Notes under the pieces: model-generated
Told to the model about the DNA's origin: nothing
What the model saw: the letters and a program-made list of their open reading frames with translations, nothing else
The model's database searches: none
Assembly (NCBI GenBank): GCA_049115575.1
Contig: JAGDZU010000004.1
Span: forward strand, 496,001-560,000
Source: JAHEKB01 sp049115575
GTDB taxonomy: Bacteria > Bacteroidota > Bacteroidia > NS11-12g > UBA9320
Direction of reading: 5' to 3'
DNA: 64,000 bases
Shown: piece by piece, positions 9,520 to 16,821 of the stretch
Layout: every line of letters begins with the position of its first letter
Numbering within the stretch: the stretch's first letter is position 1
Made by a program: the position numbers and the translations under genes

Positions 9520-10476
9520 TTAGCTTTCATCAACCACAATAGTGACTTTGTTATTAACTGGCTCTAGGCTAGAAATGTACATATAGATTGCCTTAAGATC
9601 TGATTCCTTAACTCTTGAGAAGGGACCCCAAGGCATAGGTGAATCTTGATGCACTCTACCGTTTTGCATTCTTTCTACAAATTTCTCCATGGTCCAATCA
9701 GCCATTATCCCTGTTTCAGGATCAGGTGTTATGTTTGGTGAGTAATAGGTTCTACCTTCCACAAATTCGGATTTGAAACGCATGCCTCCAGCAAAGGGTT
9801 CTCCAACAAACTTTCCGCTTTTTTCATCAAGCTCTGTATGGCAGCCATAACAATTGGCAACGCTATGAGCCAAATATTCTCCATAGGCTACCGTTTCGCC
9901 AGCTTCAACAATTGCTGGAATTTCTTGTTCGTGAACCGCTGGTTTAAGAGCAAATCGTTTGATTAGTTTTCCAAGAACAGTATAAGTAGTTTTTGGCACT
10001 TCTTTTTTTACCGCAGGTTGGCTCCTTAAGTATGAGATAATTGCATTCATATCATATTCACTCATATTGGTGAACGGCATAAAAGGCAAAATAGCCGCAC
10101 CTTCATGGTCTACATTATACCTGAGTGTTCTAGCAATTTCTTTATCTGATCTTAGACCTATCCCAGTTTCTGTATCTGGAGTTAAATTGGATGTTGTAAA
10201 GGATCCCAAAGCAAATGAAATAGTAAACCCTCCAGTTAATGGAAGTTTTTCACCATTGTCAACTGCTTCAAACTGTTCTAAACTTACATGGCAAGATGCG
10301 CAATGCGCCGGACCATATACGAGGTACTCACCGTGAGCCAAAGTAGCTGAGTCTGAGTTCAATTGAACTTCTGGATATTCTACATCAAATTTTTGGTTGT
10401 AAGACAGTAGGGCATAGATTACAAAGAGTACTAGCACCCCTACTATGGTTAGTACAACCGTAAGGACTTTTTTCAT
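9520..10476 (-). CDS. Membrane-anchored dihaem cytochrome c
   Basis: The 318-residue protein starts with one hydrophobic segment (residues about 4-25) that anchors or exports it. Two CXXCH haem-attachment sites are present: CASCH with Cys59, Cys62, His63 and CYGCH with Cys209, Cys212, His213. Each is followed by a distal Met-containing region (GGFTISF...PFMPFT and GGMRF...SPMPWG), the layout of cytochrome subunits of periplasmic dehydrogenases. It acts as an electron carrier in the periplasm. No partner oxidase or dehydrogenase is adjacent; the nearest genes are the molybdenum cofactor operon 90 bp upstream on the same strand, so a link to a Mo enzyme is possible but unproven. Confidence 0.9.
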   Translation of the reverse strand: MKKVLTVVLTIVGVLVLFVIYALLSYNQKFDVEYPEVQLNSDSATLAHGEYLVYGPAHCASCHVSLEQFEAVDNGEKLPLTGGFTISFALGSFTTSNLTPDTETGIGLRSDKEIARTLRYNVDHEGAAILPFMPFTNMSEYDMNAIISYLRSQPAVKKEVPKTTYTVLGKLIKRFALKPAVHEQEIPAIVEAGETVAYGEYLAHSVANCYGCHTELDEKSGKFVGEPFAGGMRFKSEFVEGRTYYSPNITPDPETGIMADWTMEKFVERMQNGRVHQDSPMPWGPFSRVKESDLKAIYMYISSLEPVNNKVTIVVDES

Positions 10477-10566
10477 GATTTAGTTGGTTTTTGGTGCCCT
10501 AATATAGAAAAACAGCACTAAACAGCAAAAAATCAAATGGGCAATAGTCCTGAATTATTGAAGCAT

Positions 10567-11565
10567 TTAGCCCCCAATGCTAATCATGGATCGATTCTTT
10601 TCGGCTTCAATTAAATCTAGTTCGGAGCCAAAATCTAGCCCTCCTCGTTCTGCTTTTTTTTGCTTGACATTGGCCTCAATTAAAGGCACTAAATCTAATC
10701 CATTTCTGCATGCAGAAAGCAAATCTGATTCGTCTATGCCAAATAGGCAATTCTTTAATTTCCCGTCTGCTGTTAAACGCAACCTATTGCAGCTAGCACA
10801 AAAAGGCTCAGTTACTGTGCTGATGAGTCCAAAACTTCCTTGGTAACCTTCCACTTTATATTCCCGTGCTGTATAATTGGGTTCGTTCTTGATTGGAATC
10901 ACACTGGCAGGCCCATAGTGAAGGTGCACTTTTTCCAATACTTCTGCATCACTAACACATCGCTCCATATTCCATTGGTTTCCATTGAATGGCATAAACT
11001 CTATGAAGCGAACATCTATTGGATACTTCTTAGTTAACTCAACAAATGAAATGATCTCATCGTCGTTCAAATCTTTGATCAATACCACATTCAATTTGGG
11101 GTATATGCCTTCTTGCATCAAGAGTTCAATATTGTTCATAATACGAGTGAACTCATCTCTTTTAACTATGAATAGATTTTTAACCGCATCTAAGCTATCT
11201 AAACTAACATTTAGCTTACTAACTCCATGTTCTTTAAGTAACGGAATGTATTTATGAAGTAAGATGGCATTAGTTGTTAAACATAGTTCAATAGGTAGTT
11301 CTGAAAGTCTCGCAATAATTTCACCAACATCTTTGCGTACCAAAGGCTCACCACCCGTCAAACGGATCTTTTTTACTCCTAAATCTACAAATGTTGTGGC
11401 AATTTGAATAACCTCATCGGCACTCATATAGCTGTCTCTATTTTTTAATTCTATGCCCTCTTCTGGCATGCAATAGAAACAACGCAGATTGCACTTATCA
11501 GTAAGTGATATGCGCAAATAATCATGCGTCCGTCCATATGAATCTATCAGTGCACTAGACCTCAT
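10567..11565 (-). CDS. moaA: GTP 3',8-cyclase MoaA
   Basis: This radical SAM enzyme performs the first step of molybdenum cofactor synthesis, turning GTP into 3',8-cyclo-7,8-dihydro-GTP. The SAM cluster motif CNLRCFYC is at Cys25/29/32, the C-terminal cluster cysteines lie in FCASCNRLRLTADGKLKNC, and the protein ends in the conserved Gly-Gly (SMISIGG). Its 332 residues are normal. The start overlaps the end of moaCB by 11 bases, consistent with translational coupling. It is the last gene of the six-gene moa operon read from 14246 leftward. Confidence 0.96.
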   Translation of the reverse strand: MRSSALIDSYGRTHDYLRISLTDKCNLRCFYCMPEEGIELKNRDSYMSADEVIQIATTFVDLGVKKIRLTGGEPLVRKDVGEIIARLSELPIELCLTTNAILLHKYIPLLKEHGVSKLNVSLDSLDAVKNLFIVKRDEFTRIMNNIELLMQEGIYPKLNVVLIKDLNDDEIISFVELTKKYPIDVRFIEFMPFNGNQWNMERCVSDAEVLEKVHLHYGPASVIPIKNEPNYTAREYKVEGYQGSFGLISTVTEPFCASCNRLRLTADGKLKNCLFGIDESDLLSACRNGLDLVPLIEANVKQKKAERGGLDFGSELDLIEAEKNRSMISIGG

Positions 11566-12475
11566 GTCTTTCTCCTCTAAATACCTTAAAAATGTGCAGT
11601 ACTGCTGGGAATATGGCGTCCATGCTTTCGGCAGCTCCTTTTGATGAACCCGGCAGTGTAAGCACCAGGCTTTGTCCTATGGTTCCACTTACCGATCTCG
11701 ACAACATTGAAAGGGGTGTTCTATCCATTCCGTAAGATCTAATTGCTTCTGCAATGCCTGGAATTTCCATTTCCAAAAGTGGTTGTATGCTGTCAGGAGT
11801 TACATCTCTTGGAGATAAACCTGTACCTCCAGTGTATATGATTAAATCTATCTCTTCTTTGGCCAGTTTTAATAGACTTTGTTCAATGAGTGTCTTTTCA
11901 TCAGCTATAACTTCATAATGAACCACTTCTACACCACGAGAACTTAGCTTATCTTGAATTATCAATCCCGCTCTATCTTCTTTATGACCTTTGGAAATGC
12001 TATCGGAACAAACAACAACCCCAGCATTGAATTTCCTTTTGGTTTTATCAAGAAAATCTGATTTTCCTCCAGATTTACTCAACAATCGTATCTGATGAAT
12101 CTCAACCTCTTTATCTATAGGTTTGAGCATATCGTATATAGTAAGAGCAACCACCGAAGCTCCATGCATGGCTTCAACCTCTACACCAGTTTTATAAATT
12201 GTTTTAACCTCAATTAGAATTCTTATTCGCTGAGTTTCAGAGTCCACTTCATAGTCGATATGAGTGTATTCCACAGGTAAGGGATGGCAATCCGGGATGG
12301 AATTTGCCGTATTCTTCACTGCGAATAATCCAGCTGTTCTCGCTACTTCTAGTACATCTCCTTTAGGAACTGTTTTATTAACAAGAGCCTCTATGGTCTT
12401 AGGATTGCCAACATGCACCCAGGCTTCTGCCTTAGCCACTCGCAGTGTATTCCTTTTATGTGTAATATCAATCAT
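11555..12475 (-). CDS. moaCB: Bifunctional MoaC-MogA/MoaB molybdenum cofactor protein
   Basis: The 306-residue product is a natural fusion. Residues about 1-150 match MoaC (cyclic pyranopterin monophosphate synthase), with VGNPKTIEALV and KTGVEVEAMHGASVVALTIYDM. Residues about 155-306 match the MogA/MoaB adenylyltransferase, with VVCSDSISKGHKEDRAG, YTGGTGLSPRDVTPD and LPGSSKGAAE. The fusion supplies two non-consecutive cofactor steps, ring closure and molybdopterin adenylation, and is known from Bacteroidota. It overlaps moaA by 11 bases and lies 17 bp after moaE. Confidence 0.95.
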   Translation of the reverse strand: MIDITHKRNTLRVAKAEAWVHVGNPKTIEALVNKTVPKGDVLEVARTAGLFAVKNTANSIPDCHPLPVEYTHIDYEVDSETQRIRILIEVKTIYKTGVEVEAMHGASVVALTIYDMLKPIDKEVEIHQIRLLSKSGGKSDFLDKTKRKFNAGVVVCSDSISKGHKEDRAGLIIQDKLSSRGVEVVHYEVIADEKTLIEQSLLKLAKEEIDLIIYTGGTGLSPRDVTPDSIQPLLEMEIPGIAEAIRSYGMDRTPLSMLSRSVSGTIGQSLVLTLPGSSKGAAESMDAIFPAVLHIFKVFRGERHEV

Positions 12476-12492
12476 TATCTCTGTTTTCTGGT

Positions 12493-12945
12493 CTACTTAT
12501 CAGTATTCTCTTTCCATTGATGATTTCCATCTTCAAATAGTTCTTTGCCAAAAATGGGGGCCTTCTCTTTAATCTCTTCTACTAGATACTCAATGGCTCT
12601 AAACACTGTTTTTCTTCTAGGCGCCGATGCAAAAACGAACAAACACAACTCGCCTACTTCTACTCTTCCCAAACTGTGATAAATATGCATACAGCTTAAA
12701 TCAAATTTTTGAAAAGCGTTTTCTCGAATTTCATGGATAGCTTGATTTGCCATTTCTTCATAAGCTGAATAATCTATGGCCTGCACTTTTTGGCCATCTA
12801 TCTCATCTGCGCGAACTTGACCAAGAAAAATATCATGTGCTCCTATACCTGTTTTGGGTTGATGCTTCTTAATGCTATCGGCTATAAAATCTGATGTAAT
12901 CGCTCCTTGTTTGAATACATTTTTTATGGCTTTCGTTTTATTCAT
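12493..12945 (-). CDS. moaE: Molybdopterin synthase catalytic (large) subunit MoaE
   Basis: The 150-residue subunit, with thiocarboxylated MoaD, inserts the dithiolene sulfurs into precursor Z. Recognisable blocks are GAHDIFLGQVR, YSAYEEMANQAI, IYHSLGRVEVGELCLFVFASAPRR and the basic C-terminal EYLVEEIKEKAPIFGKE carrying the catalytic lysine region. The start overlaps the moeB-like gene by eight bases. Cytoplasmic. Confidence 0.95.
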   Translation of the reverse strand: MNKTKAIKNVFKQGAITSDFIADSIKKHQPKTGIGAHDIFLGQVRADEIDGQKVQAIDYSAYEEMANQAIHEIRENAFQKFDLSCMHIYHSLGRVEVGELCLFVFASAPRRKTVFRAIEYLVEEIKEKAPIFGKELFEDGNHQWKENTDK

Positions 12946-13660
12946 GAATTTCTGATTCTTTGTGATTTGTTATATATGTTGACATGCTCAGAGCATTGAA
13001 TGTGAGAAGCTTATTGCTCATAACCTGGTCTAATCCCAATACTATTTTAATGACTTCGTTGGCCTGCATACTACCTATTATTCCAGTTAGAGATGCTATA
13101 ACACCAACTTCAACACAAGTTGGGATTTTCTGCATGGCTTCTTCATCGGGAAATAGGTCTCTATAGGATGGGCCATTTCTATAATTAAGCACACCTAATT
13201 GCCCTTCCCATTTGTACAATGCAGCAAACACCAAAGCCTGAGAAAATTTCTCGCTGGTGTCGCTGAGTAAATATCTGGTTGCATAATTGTCCGTACAATC
13301 CACTATCACATCATAAGACTCCAATAATTGTTCAGAATTGGACTCAATAATAAACTCAGGGACGGCCTCTATTTGGATTTGATTGTTCAGTGCCCTTAAC
13401 TTCAAAGCTGCAACTTCAGCTTTGGCCTTACCTATATCATCCTGACCATATAGGGGTTGCCTTGCCAAGTTCGACAACTCAACCTTATCTCCATCTGCCA
13501 AACCAATAAAACCGATTCCGCTGCTTGCGAGATATTGAGCAACAGGACAACCTAATCCTCCCAATCCAACTATAAGTACTTTGGAGTTCCTTAGTTTGTT
13601 TTGCCCTTCTTCACCTACTTGAGAAAGTAATACTTGTCTGCTATATCGCTCTTCTGTCAT
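12938..13660 (-). CDS. moeB: MoeB/ThiF/HesA-family adenylyltransferase without zinc cysteines
   Basis: The protein (240 residues) should adenylate the MoaD C-terminus. The nucleotide-binding motif VGLGGLGCPVA is near residue 31 and DGDKVELSNLARQ follows it. The conserved cysteine region IPTCVEVGV is present. E. coli MoeB carries two CxxC zinc-binding pairs; here the first pair position reads SYRDLFP, and the protein stops before the second. There is no rhodanese domain, so the sulfur donor must be another protein. Position between moaE and moaD supports a MoaD role over ThiS. Confidence 0.9.
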   Translation of the reverse strand: MTEERYSRQVLLSQVGEEGQNKLRNSKVLIVGLGGLGCPVAQYLASSGIGFIGLADGDKVELSNLARQPLYGQDDIGKAKAEVAALKLRALNNQIQIEAVPEFIIESNSEQLLESYDVIVDCTDNYATRYLLSDTSEKFSQALVFAALYKWEGQLGVLNYRNGPSYRDLFPDEEAMQKIPTCVEVGVIASLTGIIGSMQANEVIKIVLGLDQVMSNKLLTFNALSMSTYITNHKESEIHE

Positions 13661-13672
13661 GGAAACTAAAAT

Positions 13673-13912
13673 CTATCCACCTGCAAATGGTGGTAATAGG
13701 GCTACTTCATCACCCTCATTTAAAGGGTAGTTTTCTGTCACCAGTACTTGGTTAACAGCAAAGCGAAAAGGAATGGATTTAAGCATAAAATTTCTAGATT
13801 CGAGCTCTTGTCTCAACTCTTCGGTATGCGCCACTACTAATTGCTGCACTTCTTGATCTAAGCCCATCTGTTCGGCTATCATTCCAAAATATTTCAAGTT
13901 TAATTTCTTCAT
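13673..13912 (-). CDS. moaD: Molybdopterin synthase sulfur carrier subunit MoaD
   Basis: This 79-residue ubiquitin-like protein ends in the diagnostic PPFAGG tail, whose terminal glycine is adenylated and thiocarboxylated. The block FRFAVNQVLV...LNEGDEVALLPP matches MoaD. It starts one base after the ModE-like stop and sits 12 bp before the moeB-like gene, its activating partner. Confidence 0.95.
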   Translation of the reverse strand: MKKLNLKYFGMIAEQMGLDQEVQQLVVAHTEELRQELESRNFMLKSIPFRFAVNQVLVTENYPLNEGDEVALLPPFAGG

Positions 13913-13913
13913 T

Positions 13914-14246
13914 CTAAAAACGCTGTTCTGATCTTTCTTTTACTGCTAATTCTTCAAATTTTTCTTTCACTAGAATAAACTGTTTTACCATTTGCTCACC
14001 CTTAGCTGTAAGTGAAGTTCCACCACCTCCTTTGCCTCCACTGCTAGTAGTAACCAAAGGTTCATCGGAACATTCGTTCATATGATCTATTTGTTCCCAA
14101 GCTTTCTTATAAGACATATTCATGCTTTTTGCTGCGGCAGTAATAGATCCTGTTTTAGATATAGCCTCCAACAGACGCACTCTTCCATTGCCTAGAAAAA
14201 CACCTTCCTCCCCCTCAACCCATATCTTGAACTTCAACTCATTCAT
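13914..14246 (-). CDS. ModE-type winged-helix regulator, DNA-binding domain only
   Basis: The 110-residue protein matches the N-terminal LysR-like winged helix of ModE: RVRLLEAISKTGSITAAAKSM, then SYKKAWEQIDHMN and a glycine-rich wing. It lacks the C-terminal molybdate-binding (TOBE/Mop) domains of full ModE, so molybdate sensing is not visible here. It is the first gene of the moa operon and divergent from fdhD, well placed to control both directions. A TATCTTTG box sits four bases before its start codon. Confidence 0.9.
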   Translation of the reverse strand: MNELKFKIWVEGEEGVFLGNGRVRLLEAISKTGSITAAAKSMNMSYKKAWEQIDHMNECSDEPLVTTSSGGKGGGGTSLTAKGEQMVKQFILVKEKFEELAVKERSEQRF

Positions 14247-14250
14247 AAGT

Positions 14251-14258
14251 CAAAGATA
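14251..14258 (-). promoter_or_regulatory. -7 promoter element of the moa operon
   Basis: On the minus strand the bases read TATCTTTG, an exact TAnnTTTG box, only four bases before the ATG at 14246. Transcription would start at or close to the initiation codon, so the message may be nearly leaderless. The 90-bp divergent region 14247-14336 also holds a weaker TATCTTAG facing fdhD. Confidence 0.5.
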
Positions 14259-14336
14259 AGCGTAATGTCCTATAAGATATAACGATTTTTTTGACTTAAT
14301 AATTTCTATTTAATCCATTATCTTAGTCGCCTCTTC

Positions 14337-15140
14337 ATGGAAACCAACACTTACGACGGCCTGAAGTTCCAAAATGGATCTTTTTCCGATGTTATTGATA
14401 CGCTCACAGTAGAGGAAGCTATTCAAATAGGCATCAATGATCAACCCTATACGGTGACTATGCGTACGCCTGGAAGTGATCGCCAATTAGTAAGAGGTTT
14501 GCTGTATTCAGAAGACATTTATCGCAGAACAGACATTCCTTTTCGAATGATGACCACAGGCCTGAATGAAGGAGGCGATGTGACTGCCGTAAATGTGGTT
14601 ATAGACGAAAAAGATTTGGGTAAAGGCTATATACCTACACGAAACATTTTATCTGTTTCTTCATGTGGGATTTGTGGTAAAAGGGAGTTGGATGACATTG
14701 CCGTTGAAGGAGATGCCTTAAGCCACCCTCATAAATTGGATTTACAGGTGCTTGATCAAATGTTCAAGCAAATGAACGAACAACAGCAAGCGTTTCAATT
14801 GAGTGGAGGTTGTCATGCCGCTGCTGCTTTTGACACCAAGGGCACTTTGTATGAAATTCAAGAAGACATTGGCAGACATAATGCCGTGGACAAAGTCATT
14901 GGAGGTTTGCTAGAAAAGGAAACTCTAGATATGGCGCAGTGTTTACTGGTCAGTGGGCGAGTAAGTTATGAGATAGTTACAAAGGCCTTTATGTCTGATT
15001 TCCCTTATCTTGCCTCCGTTTCGGCACCATCTAGTTTGGCTGTTGAATATGCAGAGCAATTAGGAATAAGTTTGCTCTCTTTTTGTAGAGATGGAAAAGC
15101 AACTTGTTACGCAAACCAAAATGCAATTAAAAGAACCTAA
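14337..15140 (+). CDS. fdhD: Formate dehydrogenase accessory sulfurtransferase FdhD
   Basis: FdhD passes sulfur from a cysteine desulfurase to the molybdenum cofactor of formate dehydrogenase, which needs it for activity. The product is 267 residues and contains the family's paired cysteines in SSCGICGK (about residues 110-117) plus GGCHAAAAF and EDIGRHNAVDKVIGG. It is first in the plus-strand fdhD-fdhB-fdhA set; the next gene begins 13 bp later. Confidence 0.95.
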   Translation: METNTYDGLKFQNGSFSDVIDTLTVEEAIQIGINDQPYTVTMRTPGSDRQLVRGLLYSEDIYRRTDIPFRMMTTGLNEGGDVTAVNVVIDEKDLGKGYIPTRNILSVSSCGICGKRELDDIAVEGDALSHPHKLDLQVLDQMFKQMNEQQQAFQLSGGCHAAAAFDTKGTLYEIQEDIGRHNAVDKVIGGLLEKETLDMAQCLLVSGRVSYEIVTKAFMSDFPYLASVSAPSSLAVEYAEQLGISLLSFCRDGKATCYANQNAIKRT

Positions 15141-15153
15141 GAGGTATTAATAT

Positions 15154-16821
15154 ATGAGTGACAACTTAAGTGAATTATCGGGGAGAAAAGGATTAGAAAA
15201 CAATCTTTTTGAGGGTTTAGTAAATAAGGCCAAACAAGAACAAGGGAGCCCTAGTCAAGAATCATTGAAAGCATTAGCTGATGAGTTCCTGATTGGCGAT
15301 GCCATTACCTATGGTGCTGCTACATTTTATGATTTTTTAAAGCCCGAGAATAAGAATAAAGAAGTTTATATGTGTAGTGGGAGCACTTGTCTCCTTGCTG
15401 GCACTCAAGATCAACTAAAAAAAGACCTCAATACACATTTTAAAGACGAAGAAATTGGTCATATGTGCTGTTTAGGAAGGTGTCATGAAAATTCCGCTTT
15501 TCATTATAAAGGGAACAATTATTCAGCAAAATCAGTTGAAGAGATTAAAGACATAGTTGAGAATAAGACCATAAGCGGTGATTCATACAGAATTCATTGC
15601 CATTCAGAAGTTCAGGTACTTACAGCAGATTTTCCTGGAATTGAAAGCTATTACGAAATATTCAAACAAGCATTAAAAACAGATCCTGCAGACGTACTTC
15701 AAGAAATTAAAGATTCTGGAATCAGAGGTAGAGGCGGAGCTGGTTTTCCCATGGGCTTTAAATTGGAATCTTGCAGAAATACAGAAGCGGATCAGAAATT
15801 TATAGTGTGCAATGCAGATGAAGGAGACCCTGGTGCCTATTCAGATAGATATTTATTAGAACATCAACCACATTCAGTACTAATGGGTATGATGTTGGCT
15901 GGCTATGTAACTGGGGCCAATAAAGGTGTAGTTTACATAAGAGCAGAATACCCTGAATCAGTTAGCATAGTGAAACAAGCAGTTGAAGATCTAACAGCAG
16001 CTGGTTTATTAGGAGAAAATATACAAGGATCAGGCTTTGATTATTGGTTCAAAGTAATTGAAGCAGCCGGAGCATATATATGTGGCGAAGAAACTGCTTT
16101 GCTTTCATCTATTGAAGGTCAAAGGCCCGAAGTTAGAGTTAGGCCTCCATACCCTACACAACAAGGATTGTTCAACAAACCAACGGTGGTGAACAATGTA
16201 GAGACTTTGGCGTCTCTGCCATTTATTCTGAGAAAAGGTGGCAAGGCTTATGCGGCAATTGGAACTGGAAAATCCTCTGGTACTAAGCTAGTTTGCTTAG
16301 ATAGCTTTTTTGCAAATCCAGGATTATACGAGGTAGATATGGGTACACCACTTTCAACAGTAGTTGATGAATTAGGCGGTGGATTTAAGAAAGGAGTAAA
16401 AGCACTTCACATTGGAGGACCGTTGGGCGGGATAGTTCCAATGCATAAAATTGATGACCTCTCTGTGGATTTTGAATCATTTGCCAATAATGGATTCCTG
16501 CTTGGGCACGCCAGTATAGTTTCCGTTCCGAAGGACTTCCCAATGATTAAATACTTGGAACACTTATTTGAGTTCACTGCTGATGAGAGTTGCGGAAAGT
16601 GTTTCCCGTGCAGATTGGGTTCAGTTAGGGGGCAAGAAATGCTCGCTAAAGCGCAAGAAGAAGATTATAAGATAGATCGCGAACTAATGGATGACTTATT
16701 GGAAACCATGGAAGTGGGTTCACTTTGCGCCCTTGGTGGAGGATTGCCTCTAGGCATAAAGAATGCCTTGATGTATTTTGAAGATGAATTGAAACAATAT
16801 TTTAAAGACAATAATGAGTAA
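15154..16821 (+). CDS. NAD-dependent formate dehydrogenase beta subunit (NuoE-NuoF fusion)
   Basis: The 555-residue protein fuses a thioredoxin-like [2Fe-2S] domain (residues about 10-130, cysteines in CSGSTCLLAG and CCLGRCH) to a NuoF-like flavoprotein (about 150-550). The second part has the FMN/NADH region GRGGAGFPMGFK, the CNADEGDPGAYSDR block, CGEETALLSSIEGQRP, and a [4Fe-4S] motif CGKCFPCRLG with a distal cysteine in SLCALGGG. It takes electrons from the alpha subunit and reduces NAD+. The start overlaps nothing upstream; its stop overlaps the start of fdhA by eight bases. Confidence 0.93.
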   Translation: MSDNLSELSGRKGLENNLFEGLVNKAKQEQGSPSQESLKALADEFLIGDAITYGAATFYDFLKPENKNKEVYMCSGSTCLLAGTQDQLKKDLNTHFKDEEIGHMCCLGRCHENSAFHYKGNNYSAKSVEEIKDIVENKTISGDSYRIHCHSEVQVLTADFPGIESYYEIFKQALKTDPADVLQEIKDSGIRGRGGAGFPMGFKLESCRNTEADQKFIVCNADEGDPGAYSDRYLLEHQPHSVLMGMMLAGYVTGANKGVVYIRAEYPESVSIVKQAVEDLTAAGLLGENIQGSGFDYWFKVIEAAGAYICGEETALLSSIEGQRPEVRVRPPYPTQQGLFNKPTVVNNVETLASLPFILRKGGKAYAAIGTGKSSGTKLVCLDSFFANPGLYEVDMGTPLSTVVDELGGGFKKGVKALHIGGPLGGIVPMHKIDDLSVDFESFANNGFLLGHASIVSVPKDFPMIKYLEHLFEFTADESCGKCFPCRLGSVRGQEMLAKAQEEDYKIDRELMDDLLETMEVGSLCALGGGLPLGIKNALMYFEDELKQYFKDNNE

